Below, piece by piece: positions 53,606-61,430 of a DNA stretch of 64,000 nt. A model generated the notes under the pieces. It was not told the origin of the DNA and did not search any database. It saw nothing but the letters and a program-made list of their open reading frames with translations. The stretch is from positions 1 to 64,000 of the forward strand of contig JAEXSP010000027.1 in assembly GCA_023453795.1 (NCBI GenBank), in the 5' to 3' direction. The stretch is from Bacillota bacterium. GTDB taxonomy: Bacteria > Bacillota > Clostridia > Acetivibrionales > JAEXSP01. Within the stretch, counting starts at the first letter, position 1. Every line of letters starts with the position of its first letter. The translations under genes were made by a program, and so were the position numbers.

Positions 53606-53782
53606 TTGAAAACAAATTTTCCCATTAGGGATATTTTCCATGAGATTATTGAAGTAATAAAAGGTAGGCAGCAGGATGCTCTGAACGAGTTTGGTGAAGG
53701 AATATGCAATGCGTTGGTTGAGAAGATGAAAGTTATCTCGCCGACGCATTTTGTTTTAGTACTGAAGAGTGGGGCGAAGTGA
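53606..53782 (+). pseudogene. C-terminal remnant of a serine site-specific recombinase
   Basis: Right after the oxidoreductase stop, a frame reads FPIRDIFHEIIEVIKGRQ, then ALVEKMKVISPTHFVLVLKS and ends GAK. The pattern 'ValEk-v-V-S-P-T-h-F-v-L-K-S-G' is typical of the extreme C-terminus of large serine recombinases (phage or transposon integrases). There is no start, ribosome-binding site or catalytic domain. It suggests a past mobile-element insertion at this place. Confidence 0.35.
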
Positions 53783-53816
53783 ATAATGGTTTGTTTGAAT
53801 AGAGGTATAATTAATC

Positions 53817-53866
53817 TTGACAACTATATCACTCTGATATAACATATACCATATCAGAGTGATATA
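53817..53866. promoter_or_regulatory. Promoter and 16-bp-arm palindromic operator of the glycosyltransferase-PadR unit
   Basis: TTGACA at 53817-53822 and TATAAC at about 53838 form the promoter (short, 15-base spacer). TATATCACTCTGATAT (53825-53840) and its exact complement (53851-53866) form a large palindrome with a 10-base centre that covers the spacer and -10 region. The unit's own PadR-type regulator is the obvious ligand; PadR operators are long AT-rich palindromes of this kind. Confidence 0.7.
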
Positions 53867-53878
53867 AGGAGTGAAGTG

Positions 53879-55069
53879 ATGAACATTTTATTTATAAATG
53901 CAAATTTGCATGGGCATATTAACCCTACGCTTGGATTGGTTAAAAAACTTAAAGAGAGAGGAAACAAGGTCAGCTATTTTTGTTCAGAACCATTTTCGGA
54001 ACAGGTAACAAAGATGGGGGCGAAATGGATTGGGTTTAGTAACAAGTTGGATCTGTTTTTGAAAGAATACCGACCGACAGACAGGCATCCTTTTTTCATG
54101 TTGATGGAATATATTCTTTTGTATGATGAAGTGGTGCTGCCGGAGATATTGGATATTGCGAAAGAAGATCTGTATGATATGATTATTTGCGATTCTATTT
54201 TCGGAGGAGCCTGTTTTTTAAAACAGATTACTAAAATTCCAGTTGTGTGTTCCCACTCTTCTTTTGCTATGAGCCGGGCACCGGTACCAAAGCAGATGCT
54301 TGTGGCAGGATTTCATCCTCAATTGGATCATTGCTATCAGATATTAAAACGAATTTGTGAAAGCTATAAAATTGAGGAGCCTTCATTAGAACAGGTTTTT
54401 ACAAGCAAAGGAGATTTGAATATCGTATACACCACTCGTAATTTCAACGGAGATGATGGGGTACACGAGCCGGACTATTTATTTGCCGGTCCGTCCATTA
54501 ACCGCCTGCAGGAAGCATATGATTTGGATTTTTCCATGATAGGAGACAGAAAGCTTGTATACATATCGCTTGGAAGTCTGAATACAGATTATGTAGATTT
54601 TTATAAGACATGTATTTCGGCATTTCGTAACACGGATTATTACGTATGCATGTCCATTGGAAAGAAGTGTGAAGTCTCACAATTAGGTGAGATTCCACTA
54701 AATTTCCTGGTAAAGAGTTTTTTTCCGCAGCTGGAGATTTTAAAGCGGGCTGATGTATTTATTACTCATGCAGGTTTTAACAGCGTCAACGAAGCTTTAT
54801 ATTTTGGAGTTCCGATGCTTGCATTACCTCAGGTCAATGACCAGCATGCTGTCGCCAAGCGTCTTGTTTCTATGCAACTGGGAATGACAGAAAGCATAAG
54901 GGAATTGTCTCCGGAAATATTGAGATCTAAAACGGAAGTACTTATAATGGATAGAAGAATCAAGGAAAATTGTATGCAAATTTCTCAGGAAATGAGGAAT
55001 TCTGATAGGCTTGAGCAGACAGTATGGAAGCTTGAAAAAAATGTTGATGCTTGGAAAGAGAGGAGATAG
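53879..55069 (+). CDS. GT1 family macrolide-type glycosyltransferase (MGT/YjiC-like)
   Basis: 396 aa with the GT-B fold. The N-terminal part reads ILFINANLHGHINPTLGLVK and holds the catalytic His in HGH. The C-terminal UDP-sugar site is FFPQLEILKRADVFITHAGFN, then SVNEALYFGVPMLALPQVNDQ, where HAGxNS and the P-x-x-x-DQ motif bind the nucleotide. The group transfers hexoses to macrolides, sterols or flavonoids, often as a detoxification step. ATG at 53879 follows GGAGTG; GTG at 53876 is an alternative. The PadR regulator follows after two bases. Confidence 0.9.
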   Translation: MNILFINANLHGHINPTLGLVKKLKERGNKVSYFCSEPFSEQVTKMGAKWIGFSNKLDLFLKEYRPTDRHPFFMLMEYILLYDEVVLPEILDIAKEDLYDMIICDSIFGGACFLKQITKIPVVCSHSSFAMSRAPVPKQMLVAGFHPQLDHCYQILKRICESYKIEEPSLEQVFTSKGDLNIVYTTRNFNGDDGVHEPDYLFAGPSINRLQEAYDLDFSMIGDRKLVYISLGSLNTDYVDFYKTCISAFRNTDYYVCMSIGKKCEVSQLGEIPLNFLVKSFFPQLEILKRADVFITHAGFNSVNEALYFGVPMLALPQVNDQHAVAKRLVSMQLGMTESIRELSPEILRSKTEVLIMDRRIKENCMQISQEMRNSDRLEQTVWKLEKNVDAWKERR

Positions 55070-55071
55070 GA

Positions 55072-55617
55072 ATGGGGTTAAAGAATAAATCCATGTATGC
55101 TATTTTGGGGGTTTTGAATATATCACCAAGTACCGGCTATGACATAAAAAAGTACAGTGACAAGGTACTCTCTGGATTTTGGAATGAAAATTTCGGACAT
55201 ATCTATCCAACATTGAAAAGGATGCTGAAGGATGGGATGATTGAAATTGTTTTCAGAGAAAAAAATGAAAAGAAAGTCCGGTATAGAATAACCGAAAAGG
55301 GAAAGCAGGAGCTTGAGACATGGCTTTTAGAAGAGACAATGCAACAGCCGATACGTTCTGAGTTCATGTTAAAATTATTGTTTTCAAGCAGCCAGCCGAG
55401 GGAAAATGTAATCCGGATGCTGGAGAATTATAAAGAACTCCATGAAAAGAATTTAGAGAAGTATCTTGGAATGCAAAAGGATTTGGAACAGGGCATCCAG
55501 GAAATATCGAAGGAGCGAGTCCGTTTTATCAAAGCGGTTATTAGAAAGGGCATAATATCCAGTGAGGCTGTTATCCATTGGTGTGATGAAACAATAGATG
55601 AATTGCAACATACTTAA
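55072..55617 (+). CDS. PadR family transcriptional regulator
   Basis: 181 aa. The winged helix is AILGVLNISPSTGYDIKKYS, then FGHIYPTLKRMLKDGMIEIV and KVRYRITEKGKQELETWL, followed by the Vir_C helical dimerisation tail. ATG at 55072 lies two bases after the glycosyltransferase stop with GGAGATAGGA upstream. Members repress neighbouring export or detoxification genes and are released by phenolics or antibiotics. The palindrome at 53825 is its probable target. Confidence 0.92.
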   Translation: MGLKNKSMYAILGVLNISPSTGYDIKKYSDKVLSGFWNENFGHIYPTLKRMLKDGMIEIVFREKNEKKVRYRITEKGKQELETWLLEETMQQPIRSEFMLKLLFSSSQPRENVIRMLENYKELHEKNLEKYLGMQKDLEQGIQEISKERVRFIKAVIRKGIISSEAVIHWCDETIDELQHT

Positions 55618-55628
55618 ACAAAAGACTA

Positions 55629-55883
55629 TTTTACTACGAATTAAATGGTGCATTTGATCATTTGGGTGAACGCCTGCAATCAATTGGTTTAACATTTGAA
55701 TCAGTTGTAAAGATGGATTGTTTGTTTAGAGATGTCTGGAATATACCAATAATGGAGAAGGTAATCAAAGAAAGATTTAAAGGAAAGTATCCGGCTAGAA
55801 AATCTATACAAACAGAATTTGCTCACAGAAGCGGACAAGAAGGATTATTGTTTCAGCTTGATGCTATAGCTTTTAAAGGATAA
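55629..55883 (+). pseudogene. N-terminally truncated RidA (YjgF/YER057c) family fragment
   Basis: The readable frame is FYYELNGAFDHLGERLQSIG, then ESVVKMDCLFRDVWNI, FKGKYPARKSIQTEFA and LFQLDAIAFKG. This matches the last two thirds of RidA-family enamine deaminases (VvKxtvfl, F...PARs, eieaiA). The first 35-40 residues, including the conserved N-terminal strand, are missing, and no ribosome-binding site or good start is present; the only in-frame starts are TTG codons such as 55662. It lies directly behind the PadR gene and is probably a relic. Confidence 0.55.
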
Positions 55884-55917
55884 ATAGCTGTAAGTAGTAT
55901 TATATATAGAACACAAA

Positions 55918-55952
55918 AAGCCCTTCGTCTACAATTAGTATCGGAAGGGCTT
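55918..55952. terminator. Bidirectional intrinsic terminator
   Basis: AAGCCCTTC (55918-55926) and GAAGGGCTT (55944-55952) flank a 17-base loop, with A-rich sequence on the left and TTTATT on the right. It serves both the PadR/RidA side and the anti-sigma gene ending at 55973. Confidence 0.8.
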
Positions 55953-55972
55953 TATTACAGAGGATATTTTTG

Positions 55973-57118
55973 CTATTTTACTTCTAACGCCCTTGCGGTA
56001 AATTTGCCGTTTGCATCCTTTGAATATTGAATGATTATCAATTTACCGTCGATCTTAGTCATACTTACTGTTTTTGTTCCTGTTTCGTCCTTTTTAAAAA
56101 GAGCATTCATATTTACACTGCCTGTGAAGCCCTTATAATCATATTTTGCCATGCCATCTTTATCGCAGGTTACTTCTTTAACTGATTCAGGAATTACAAC
56201 ACCTTTTTCAGCAGCTAGTTTCGGATTTATATTCAGGTCCATATTCGGATCTGTATATTGTTCCCCGTCAGGTTTTGTACCTTCATCTTTTGGATTATCC
56301 TTAGGTGATTGCCATAATTCTTTCAGGTATTTTTCCGCTTTATCATGGTCGGCTTTTTTTATATCAAGGGGCAGATCGAACAGAGCGTTAGCCCCCTCAT
56401 AGTTTGTGTTAAGACTGATTTCACCGGTTTTCTGATTATAATTAAAGGCCTTTGTATCGTAAAATGCACTGGTGCAAATACCTAGATAGAGTCCTCTGTC
56501 GGCAAACATTTCGATTCCGTCGCATTCGAGCAGCCTGTACATTACTCCGTCAACCACACATTCACTATATCCTCCGTTCATAGATGCTATATTGTATTGC
56601 CATGGTTTTTGGCCTTTTATCAGAGGAGATACGAAAAACGAGACCTTGCCGTATTCCTCATCCCGGGTTGAGGGCATTTTGCTGCCATCCTTCTTTGCTA
56701 TAGATACTACGGCATAAGTCTTATCAGCGTTTATATCATGTGCAGAGTCCTTGAAGTCGCTTAAGTTCTTTCCTGAAACAATTCCGTGCAAGGTGAATAA
56801 ATAATCGCCGGAAGTGGCTGATTTATTAATTTCTACTGCATTTTTATCATCAAATGCATGTGCAAGAGCTTTGTCTCCGAAATGTTCGGCAACCTCCTTC
56901 GGACTAAGATAATTCCATGCCGCAAATGCAGTTAAAGACATTACCAAGGTAAGTGCTGCAGCAATAAGAACAGCTGCTTTTCTTTTTTTGAAAAATGGTT
57001 TCATATCATTCTTCTCCTTTAGTCGATTTATGAGCTTTCGGTTTAATTCATCACCGGGTTCAACAGATGAAGAAAGGGCTTGCTTCAACTGTTGATCAAA
57101 TTGATCTGATTTATTCAT
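55973..57118 (-). CDS. Membrane-anchored anti-sigma factor-like protein partnered with the ECF sigma factor
   Basis: 381 aa. A charged cytoplasmic N-terminus (1-45) is followed by one membrane helix (about 47-68, AVLIAAALTLVMSLTAFAAW). A large extracellular part of 310 residues resembles the DUF4179/RsiV-type ectodomains (AHAFDDKNAVEINKSATSGD, YLFTLHGIVSGKNL). The start overlaps the stop of the sigma factor gene by eight bases, the standard arrangement for a sigma and anti-sigma pair. The signal sensed outside is unknown. Confidence 0.75.
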   Translation of the reverse strand: MNKSDQFDQQLKQALSSSVEPGDELNRKLINRLKEKNDMKPFFKKRKAAVLIAAALTLVMSLTAFAAWNYLSPKEVAEHFGDKALAHAFDDKNAVEINKSATSGDYLFTLHGIVSGKNLSDFKDSAHDINADKTYAVVSIAKKDGSKMPSTRDEEYGKVSFFVSPLIKGQKPWQYNIASMNGGYSECVVDGVMYRLLECDGIEMFADRGLYLGICTSAFYDTKAFNYNQKTGEISLNTNYEGANALFDLPLDIKKADHDKAEKYLKELWQSPKDNPKDEGTKPDGEQYTDPNMDLNINPKLAAEKGVVIPESVKEVTCDKDGMAKYDYKGFTGSVNMNALFKKDETGTKTVSMTKIDGKLIIIQYSKDANGKFTARALEVK

Positions 57119-57635
57119 ATTTACCAGCCTCCAGATCCAAGATTTCTTTCAATTTCTTCCTAGCCTTGTGAAGCCTGCTTTTTACAGTTCCCTCAGGGAT
57201 ATTCAATGAGGATGCAATATCTTCATTGGACATTTCTGCTGTATAGTACATGTACAAGGGGATTTTCAATTTATTGCTCAGTTTTTCCGCCGCAGCCTGT
57301 ATAGCAGTGCATAGCTCATTAGTTATAACAATATCCTCAGGAGTTGGTACGCTATTGGTCACGACATTTTCATGTGCAATAAGCTCCTCGGTCGGTGCTA
57401 TCCTTTGCCTTCTTGCATATTTGCGGCGGTTGTTTTTCCAAAGCTTTATTGCGATGGAAATGAGGAAGCCCTTAGGGTTATTATCCTTGTTAATTTTATG
57501 ATGAAGCTCCAATGCCTTGAGAAAAGTCTCCTGATACAGGTCATCTGCGTCATCCCGGTTTTTAGTAAGTTTGCAGCAAAATCCGTAAACAGCTTTGCCG
57601 TGCAGCTTCACAAGTTCGTTTATGTCTATGTACAA
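57111..57635 (-). CDS. ECF RNA polymerase sigma factor
   Basis: About 174 aa. Region 2 reads LVKLHGKAVYGFCCKLTKNR, DDADDLYQETFLKALE. Region 4 reads KLKIPLYMYYTAEMSNEDIA, SSLNIPEGTVKSRLHKARKK. TTG at 57635 is preceded by AAAGGAGAAG at the right distance. Another TTG at 57674 would add 13 residues without a ribosome-binding site. It drives a small regulon controlled by the membrane anti-sigma gene that overlaps its end. Confidence 0.92.
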   Translation of the reverse strand: MYIDINELVKLHGKAVYGFCCKLTKNRDDADDLYQETFLKALELHHKINKDNNPKGFLISIAIKLWKNNRRKYARRQRIAPTEELIAHENVVTNSVPTPEDIVITNELCTAIQAAAEKLSNKLKIPLYMYYTAEMSNEDIASSLNIPEGTVKSRLHKARKKLKEILDLEAGKYE

Positions 57636-57689
57636 GTAACTTCTCCTTTCAGTGAAAAAAGATATCTTTTTCAAGGCCCTTCACCTATA

Positions 57690-57716
57690 TATTGTCATGG
57701 AATAAAAAAAGGTTCA
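57690..57716 (-). promoter_or_regulatory. Possible ECF autoregulatory promoter
   Basis: On the minus strand, TGAACC (57716-57711) followed by a run of T's and, about 16 bases on, CAATAT resembles ECF promoters (TGAAC -35 box). It lies about 60-80 bases before the sigma gene start. Autoregulation is typical for such units. Confidence 0.35.
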
Positions 57717-57751
57717 CTTTTATTTATAATTATAACATCAGCAAAACCCTC

Positions 57752-57788
57752 CAGTATACCACCACTATTAAGGTTGGATAGTATACTG
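57752..57788. promoter_or_regulatory. Inverted repeat CAGTATAC/GTATACTG before the UvrA-like gene
   Basis: CAGTATAC (57752-57759) and its exact complement GTATACTG (57781-57788) are separated by 21 bases, 38 bases before the UvrA-like start. The spacing and AT-rich centre could place a regulator across a promoter, and the tandem-MerR protein encoded downstream is the obvious candidate. No clear -35/-10 pair could be fixed. Confidence 0.35.
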
Positions 57789-57825
57789 TTCTTGTTTATA
57801 CAAGGATTTGAGGGGTGATAAAAAT

Positions 57826-60354
57826 ATGTATATAAATATTAAAGGCGCGAAAGAAAATAATTTAAAGAACATCGATTTGCAGATTCCCAAGAATAAGCTG
57901 ATTGTATTCACAGGACTGTCAGGCAGCGGTAAATCAACTCTGGCACTGGAAACTCTGCAAAGGGAATGCCAGAGGCAGTATATGGAATCCATGGGAATGA
58001 CGATGGATATCGGAAGCAAGCCGAAGGTTGATTATATTGAGGGCTTGTCTCCCGCTATATCGATCAACCAGCATCACACGAGCAATAATCCGCGTTCGAC
58101 AGTAGGTACTGTTACCGAAATTTCCGCTTACCTCCGGGTTTTGTTCGCCAAGCTGGGTGAAAGACCATGCCCTCACTGTGGTAATATAATCGTCCAAAAC
58201 TACAATGAAGAGGCCTTTTCCGTGTATTCAGAAATGCCGGATCAGGATACGGACGGTGCTGAGTTGTATGAGCAGATGCTTCCATGTCCCCATTGCGGCA
58301 GACTGGTTGCTGAGCTGACAGCAAGTCATTTCTCCTTTAACAAACCACAGGGAGCCTGTTCTGTATGTAAGGGAATCGGGGTTGTAAACTCGCCTGATAT
58401 TAGTCTTCTGATCGATAAAATCAGAAGCATAAGGGAATTTGCCATCAAAGGCTGGGATCAGGTATATATCGACAGATACGGGGCTTCCATGATTCAGGCT
58501 GCGAAGTATTATGGCTTTGAAATGGGTATTGACACTCCTGTCTCTGAATATAATGACGTCCAGAAGGACCTGCTTCTATATGGTGTTCTGAGTAAACAGT
58601 TTCAGGAACGTTTTCCGGATATTGCTCCGCCTAAAACCGTTCCTGAAGGGCGGTTTGAAGGAGTCGTTACCAATCTTATGAGAAGGTATATGGAAAACAG
58701 TTCTGCAAGTGCTAGGCAAAGACTTGAGAAGTTTTTGCTCCGTCAGGAATGTCCGGAGTGCAAGGGGATACGCTTCAGAAAGGAAACGCTTGAAGTAAAG
58801 GTTGGAGGCAGTAATATAAAGCAGCTGCTGTCCATGTCCCTCACGGGTGCAAACGAATGGTTGAAAGGGCTTCCGGGTTTTATTTCACAGGAGGCATCAG
58901 ATATTGTGCGACAGGTTGTTGATGATCTGCAGCGCAGAATTGACAGGATTATAGATGCAGGTGCCGGATATTTGAGTCTTGACCAGCCTGCTGCTTCCCT
59001 TTCGGCAGGAGAATGGCAGCGCATCAAGCTGGCTTCTGTTCTTGGAAGCGGTCTGACCTGCGTGCTATATGTACTGGATGAGCCGACGTCGGGCCTTCAT
59101 TCCAGAGATACCGGAAAAATCATAGAGGTTTTAAAGCGGCTGCGGGATATGGGAAATACGGTTATTGTAATTGAGCATGATTTGGAACTTATGAAAGCTG
59201 CAGATCATATCATCGATTTCGGCCCCGGCGCAGGAAAGCAAGGCGGTCAGATTGTAGCCTGCGGAACAGCGGGAGAAATCGCAAGCTGTGATGCCTCGAT
59301 TACAGGCAGATACCTTAAGAACAGCACTTATCAGTTGAAACGCAGGAAGCTTCAGGGCAGTAATAGTTATGTAAACATTAATAATGCCGCAGTAAACAAT
59401 CTGAAAAACATAAATGTCGATATTCCTCTTGGGCGGTTTGTTACGGTTACCGGTGTCTCAGGCAGCGGCAAATCCAGCCTGATCTTCGGAGTTCTGGCAG
59501 AGGCTTCAGAAGCTTATTTTCATCAGCCGAAGAATAACAGGAGACATGACATTTCAGGCTTGGAGAACCTTAACGATGTAATTATGATAAACCAGCAGTC
59601 AATCGGGCGTTCCGAACGTTCAAACGCAGCAACCTATACCGACCTTTTTTCTGATATCCGTGATCTATTTGCCTCACTGCCGGAAACAAAAGTAAACGGC
59701 CTTTCAGCCAAGGACTTCTCATATAATGTGGCCGGAGGCAGATGCGAAAAATGTCAGGGTACAGGCAAGTTATCCGTCTCCATGCATTTTCTGCCGGATG
59801 TGGAGGTCGTTTGTCCTGTTTGCCGGGGCAAACGCTACAGGAAGCCGGTTCTGGATATTAAATTCAGGGGGCACAATATTTCGGACATTTTGGAATTAAG
59901 TATTGATGAAGCAGTAGAACTGTTTTCAGGTAAAAAGGACATCCTTTCAAAACTAAAAATACTGCAGGAGGTAGGGCTGGGGTATCTGGGTCTGGGACAG
60001 TCAACAGCAACCTTATCCGGCGGGGAAGCACAGAGGCTGAAGCTGGCTAAGGAGCTTTCCGGGAGCAGCGGTGTGAAGGCAATGTACCTTTTTGACGAAC
60101 CGACTACCGGACTTCACCCCCATGATGCAGGCAGGCTTGTAAACATATTTGACAGGCTGGTGAGATTGGGAAACAGTGTAGTTGTTATCGAACACAACGC
60201 TGAAATGATACTGGAATCGGACTGGGTCATTGATCTCGGACCGGAGGGAGGAAACGAAGGTGGTGAAATTGTAGCTCAGGGGACACCGGAGGAAATCATG
60301 ATGAATCCACGCTCCTGTACTGGCAAAGTGCTGTCGGAGCTTTACAAACGATAA
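57826..60354 (+). CDS. UvrA-like ABC-type ATPase (class II UvrA, drug-resistance type)
   Basis: About 842 aa against roughly 940 for housekeeping UvrA. The first Walker A is FTGLSGSGKSTLAL, the second is VTGVSGSGKSSLI, and the signatures are SLSAGEWQRIKLAS and TLSGGEAQRLKLAK. Zinc-finger cysteines are present: ERPCPHCG with CPHCGRL, then CPECKG, CEKCQG and CPVCRG. Class II UvrA proteins lack part of the UvrB-interaction region and are often linked to antibiotic or DNA-drug resistance (DrrC-like), not to general repair. ATG at 57826 follows GAGGGGTGA. A MerR-type regulator follows 66 bases later. Confidence 0.88.
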   Translation: MYINIKGAKENNLKNIDLQIPKNKLIVFTGLSGSGKSTLALETLQRECQRQYMESMGMTMDIGSKPKVDYIEGLSPAISINQHHTSNNPRSTVGTVTEISAYLRVLFAKLGERPCPHCGNIIVQNYNEEAFSVYSEMPDQDTDGAELYEQMLPCPHCGRLVAELTASHFSFNKPQGACSVCKGIGVVNSPDISLLIDKIRSIREFAIKGWDQVYIDRYGASMIQAAKYYGFEMGIDTPVSEYNDVQKDLLLYGVLSKQFQERFPDIAPPKTVPEGRFEGVVTNLMRRYMENSSASARQRLEKFLLRQECPECKGIRFRKETLEVKVGGSNIKQLLSMSLTGANEWLKGLPGFISQEASDIVRQVVDDLQRRIDRIIDAGAGYLSLDQPAASLSAGEWQRIKLASVLGSGLTCVLYVLDEPTSGLHSRDTGKIIEVLKRLRDMGNTVIVIEHDLELMKAADHIIDFGPGAGKQGGQIVACGTAGEIASCDASITGRYLKNSTYQLKRRKLQGSNSYVNINNAAVNNLKNINVDIPLGRFVTVTGVSGSGKSSLIFGVLAEASEAYFHQPKNNRRHDISGLENLNDVIMINQQSIGRSERSNAATYTDLFSDIRDLFASLPETKVNGLSAKDFSYNVAGGRCEKCQGTGKLSVSMHFLPDVEVVCPVCRGKRYRKPVLDIKFRGHNISDILELSIDEAVELFSGKKDILSKLKILQEVGLGYLGLGQSTATLSGGEAQRLKLAKELSGSSGVKAMYLFDEPTTGLHPHDAGRLVNIFDRLVRLGNSVVVIEHNAEMILESDWVIDLGPEGGNEGGEIVAQGTPEEIMMNPRSCTGKVLSELYKR

Positions 60355-60379
60355 ACATTTACTGCATCAAGAAGTAAGG

Positions 60380-60385
60380 TATAAT
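60380..60385 (+). promoter_or_regulatory. Possible -10 box for the tandem-MerR gene
   Basis: TATAAT at 60380-60385 has TTTACT 16 bases upstream (60358-60363), overlapping the end of the UvrA-like gene. It would give the regulator its own promoter with a leader of about 30 bases. Confidence 0.4.
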
Positions 60386-60420
60386 ATATTTACGGAAATA
60401 AAGGGAGAGGAGGCGGTTAT

Positions 60421-61167
60421 CTGAAAACTTATAAAACTTCCCAGATAGCAAAACTGATAGGAGTTCATCCCAATACCATAAGGTTTTATGAGGAGATGAA
60501 GCTGCTTCCTGTAATACCCAGAACCGAAAATGGTTATCGTGTATTCAACGACAGGCATATCAAACAGCTTCGGCTGCTTCGGACAGCTTTCCGGTCTGAA
60601 ATTATCAGCAGCAGGTTAAGACAGGAAGTATTTGAGATTGTTAAGACAGCGGCTGAGGATGATATTGACGGGGCATATCAAGGCACACAGAAGTATTTGG
60701 TGCATCTTAGGGAAGAAAAATCGGGAGCGGAAGAGGCAATCCGAATCACTCTTGATATCATTGGCAATAGTCTGGAAGCGAGCGAAACTGATATATACCG
60801 CAGCAGGATTGAAACAGCAGGAATACTTGGCATCACTGCGGATGTTTTGCGTGATTGGGAAAGAAATGGTCTGATCCGTGTACCGAGGAATTCCAGCAGG
60901 CACAGAATATATGGGTTAAAAGAGATGAACCGGCTCAAAATAATCCGTACCCTCAGAAATGCTCACTATTCCATGATGTCTATCCTGCGTATGCTGAACC
61001 GCCTGGACAATGGAGAAACCAATATCAGAGAGATCATAGATACGCCCGGTGAAGAGGAAGATATCGTTTGCGCCGCCGACCGATATATTACAGCACTGAG
61101 CATGGCAGAAAAGGACGCGTTGGAAATGCTGGATATTCTTGATTCCATTCGGGAAAACAAAAAATGA
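60421..61167 (+). CDS. Regulator with two tandem MerR-type DNA-binding domains, apparent CTG start
   Basis: 248 aa from a CTG at 60421, which has AGGAGG exactly seven bases upstream. No ATG, GTG or TTG lies in frame between the ribosome-binding site and a complete first HTH. The next ATG (60496) would delete the first recognition helix. The first MerR HTH is YKTSQIAKLIGVHPNTIRFY and EEMKLLPVIPRTENGYRVFN. A second MerR-like domain at about 125-195 reads IETAGILGITADVLRDWERN, GLIRVPRNSSRHRIYGLKEM. Two such domains in one chain are unusual. It probably controls the UvrA-like gene upstream. Confidence 0.8.
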   Translation: MKTYKTSQIAKLIGVHPNTIRFYEEMKLLPVIPRTENGYRVFNDRHIKQLRLLRTAFRSEIISSRLRQEVFEIVKTAAEDDIDGAYQGTQKYLVHLREEKSGAEEAIRITLDIIGNSLEASETDIYRSRIETAGILGITADVLRDWERNGLIRVPRNSSRHRIYGLKEMNRLKIIRTLRNAHYSMMSILRMLNRLDNGETNIREIIDTPGEEEDIVCAADRYITALSMAEKDALEMLDILDSIRENKK

Positions 61168-61183
61168 ACAATAGCTTAATAAT

Positions 61184-61218
61184 AAACAATCTCCTTAAGG
61201 GGGTTGTTTTTGTTTTCT
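61184..61218 (+). terminator. Intrinsic terminator after the MerR gene
   Basis: AAACAATCTCC (61184-61194) pairs with GGGGGTTGTTT (61199-61209) with G-U or one mismatch, loop TTAA, followed by TTGTTTTCTTC. Confidence 0.8.
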
Positions 61219-61343
61219 TCAAAAACAATCTGTCCTATTCTTTAACACTAACAATTTATAAATATATATGCTTCGATTTTACATCAAAGTAAAATTTGTC
61301 TCAGATGGTTATATATTGGCTGTTAAAACAGAAAAATGGCATT

Positions 61344-61385
61344 ATGGGTATTGATGACAAATAAAATGTCATATATAATACTCAT
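61344..61385 (+). promoter_or_regulatory. Long imperfect hairpin in the leader of the last dockerin gene
   Basis: ATGGGTATT-ATGACA (from 61344) faces TGTCAT-AATACTCAT (to 61385) with a 7-base loop and small internal bulges, 46 bases before the ATG. It may be an mRNA-stabilising or regulatory structure. The rest of the 263-base gap shows only the terminator above. Confidence 0.3.
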
Positions 61386-61430
61386 AACAATGGAAAAGAA
61401 TTAATAATATGGTGTAAAAGGGGCATATAA

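Noticed and set aside
57826..60354. Housekeeping uvrA
   Set aside because: The protein is about 100 residues shorter than typical UvrA, is not next to uvrB or uvrC and is paired with a MerR-type regulator, which fits the class II resistance type better.
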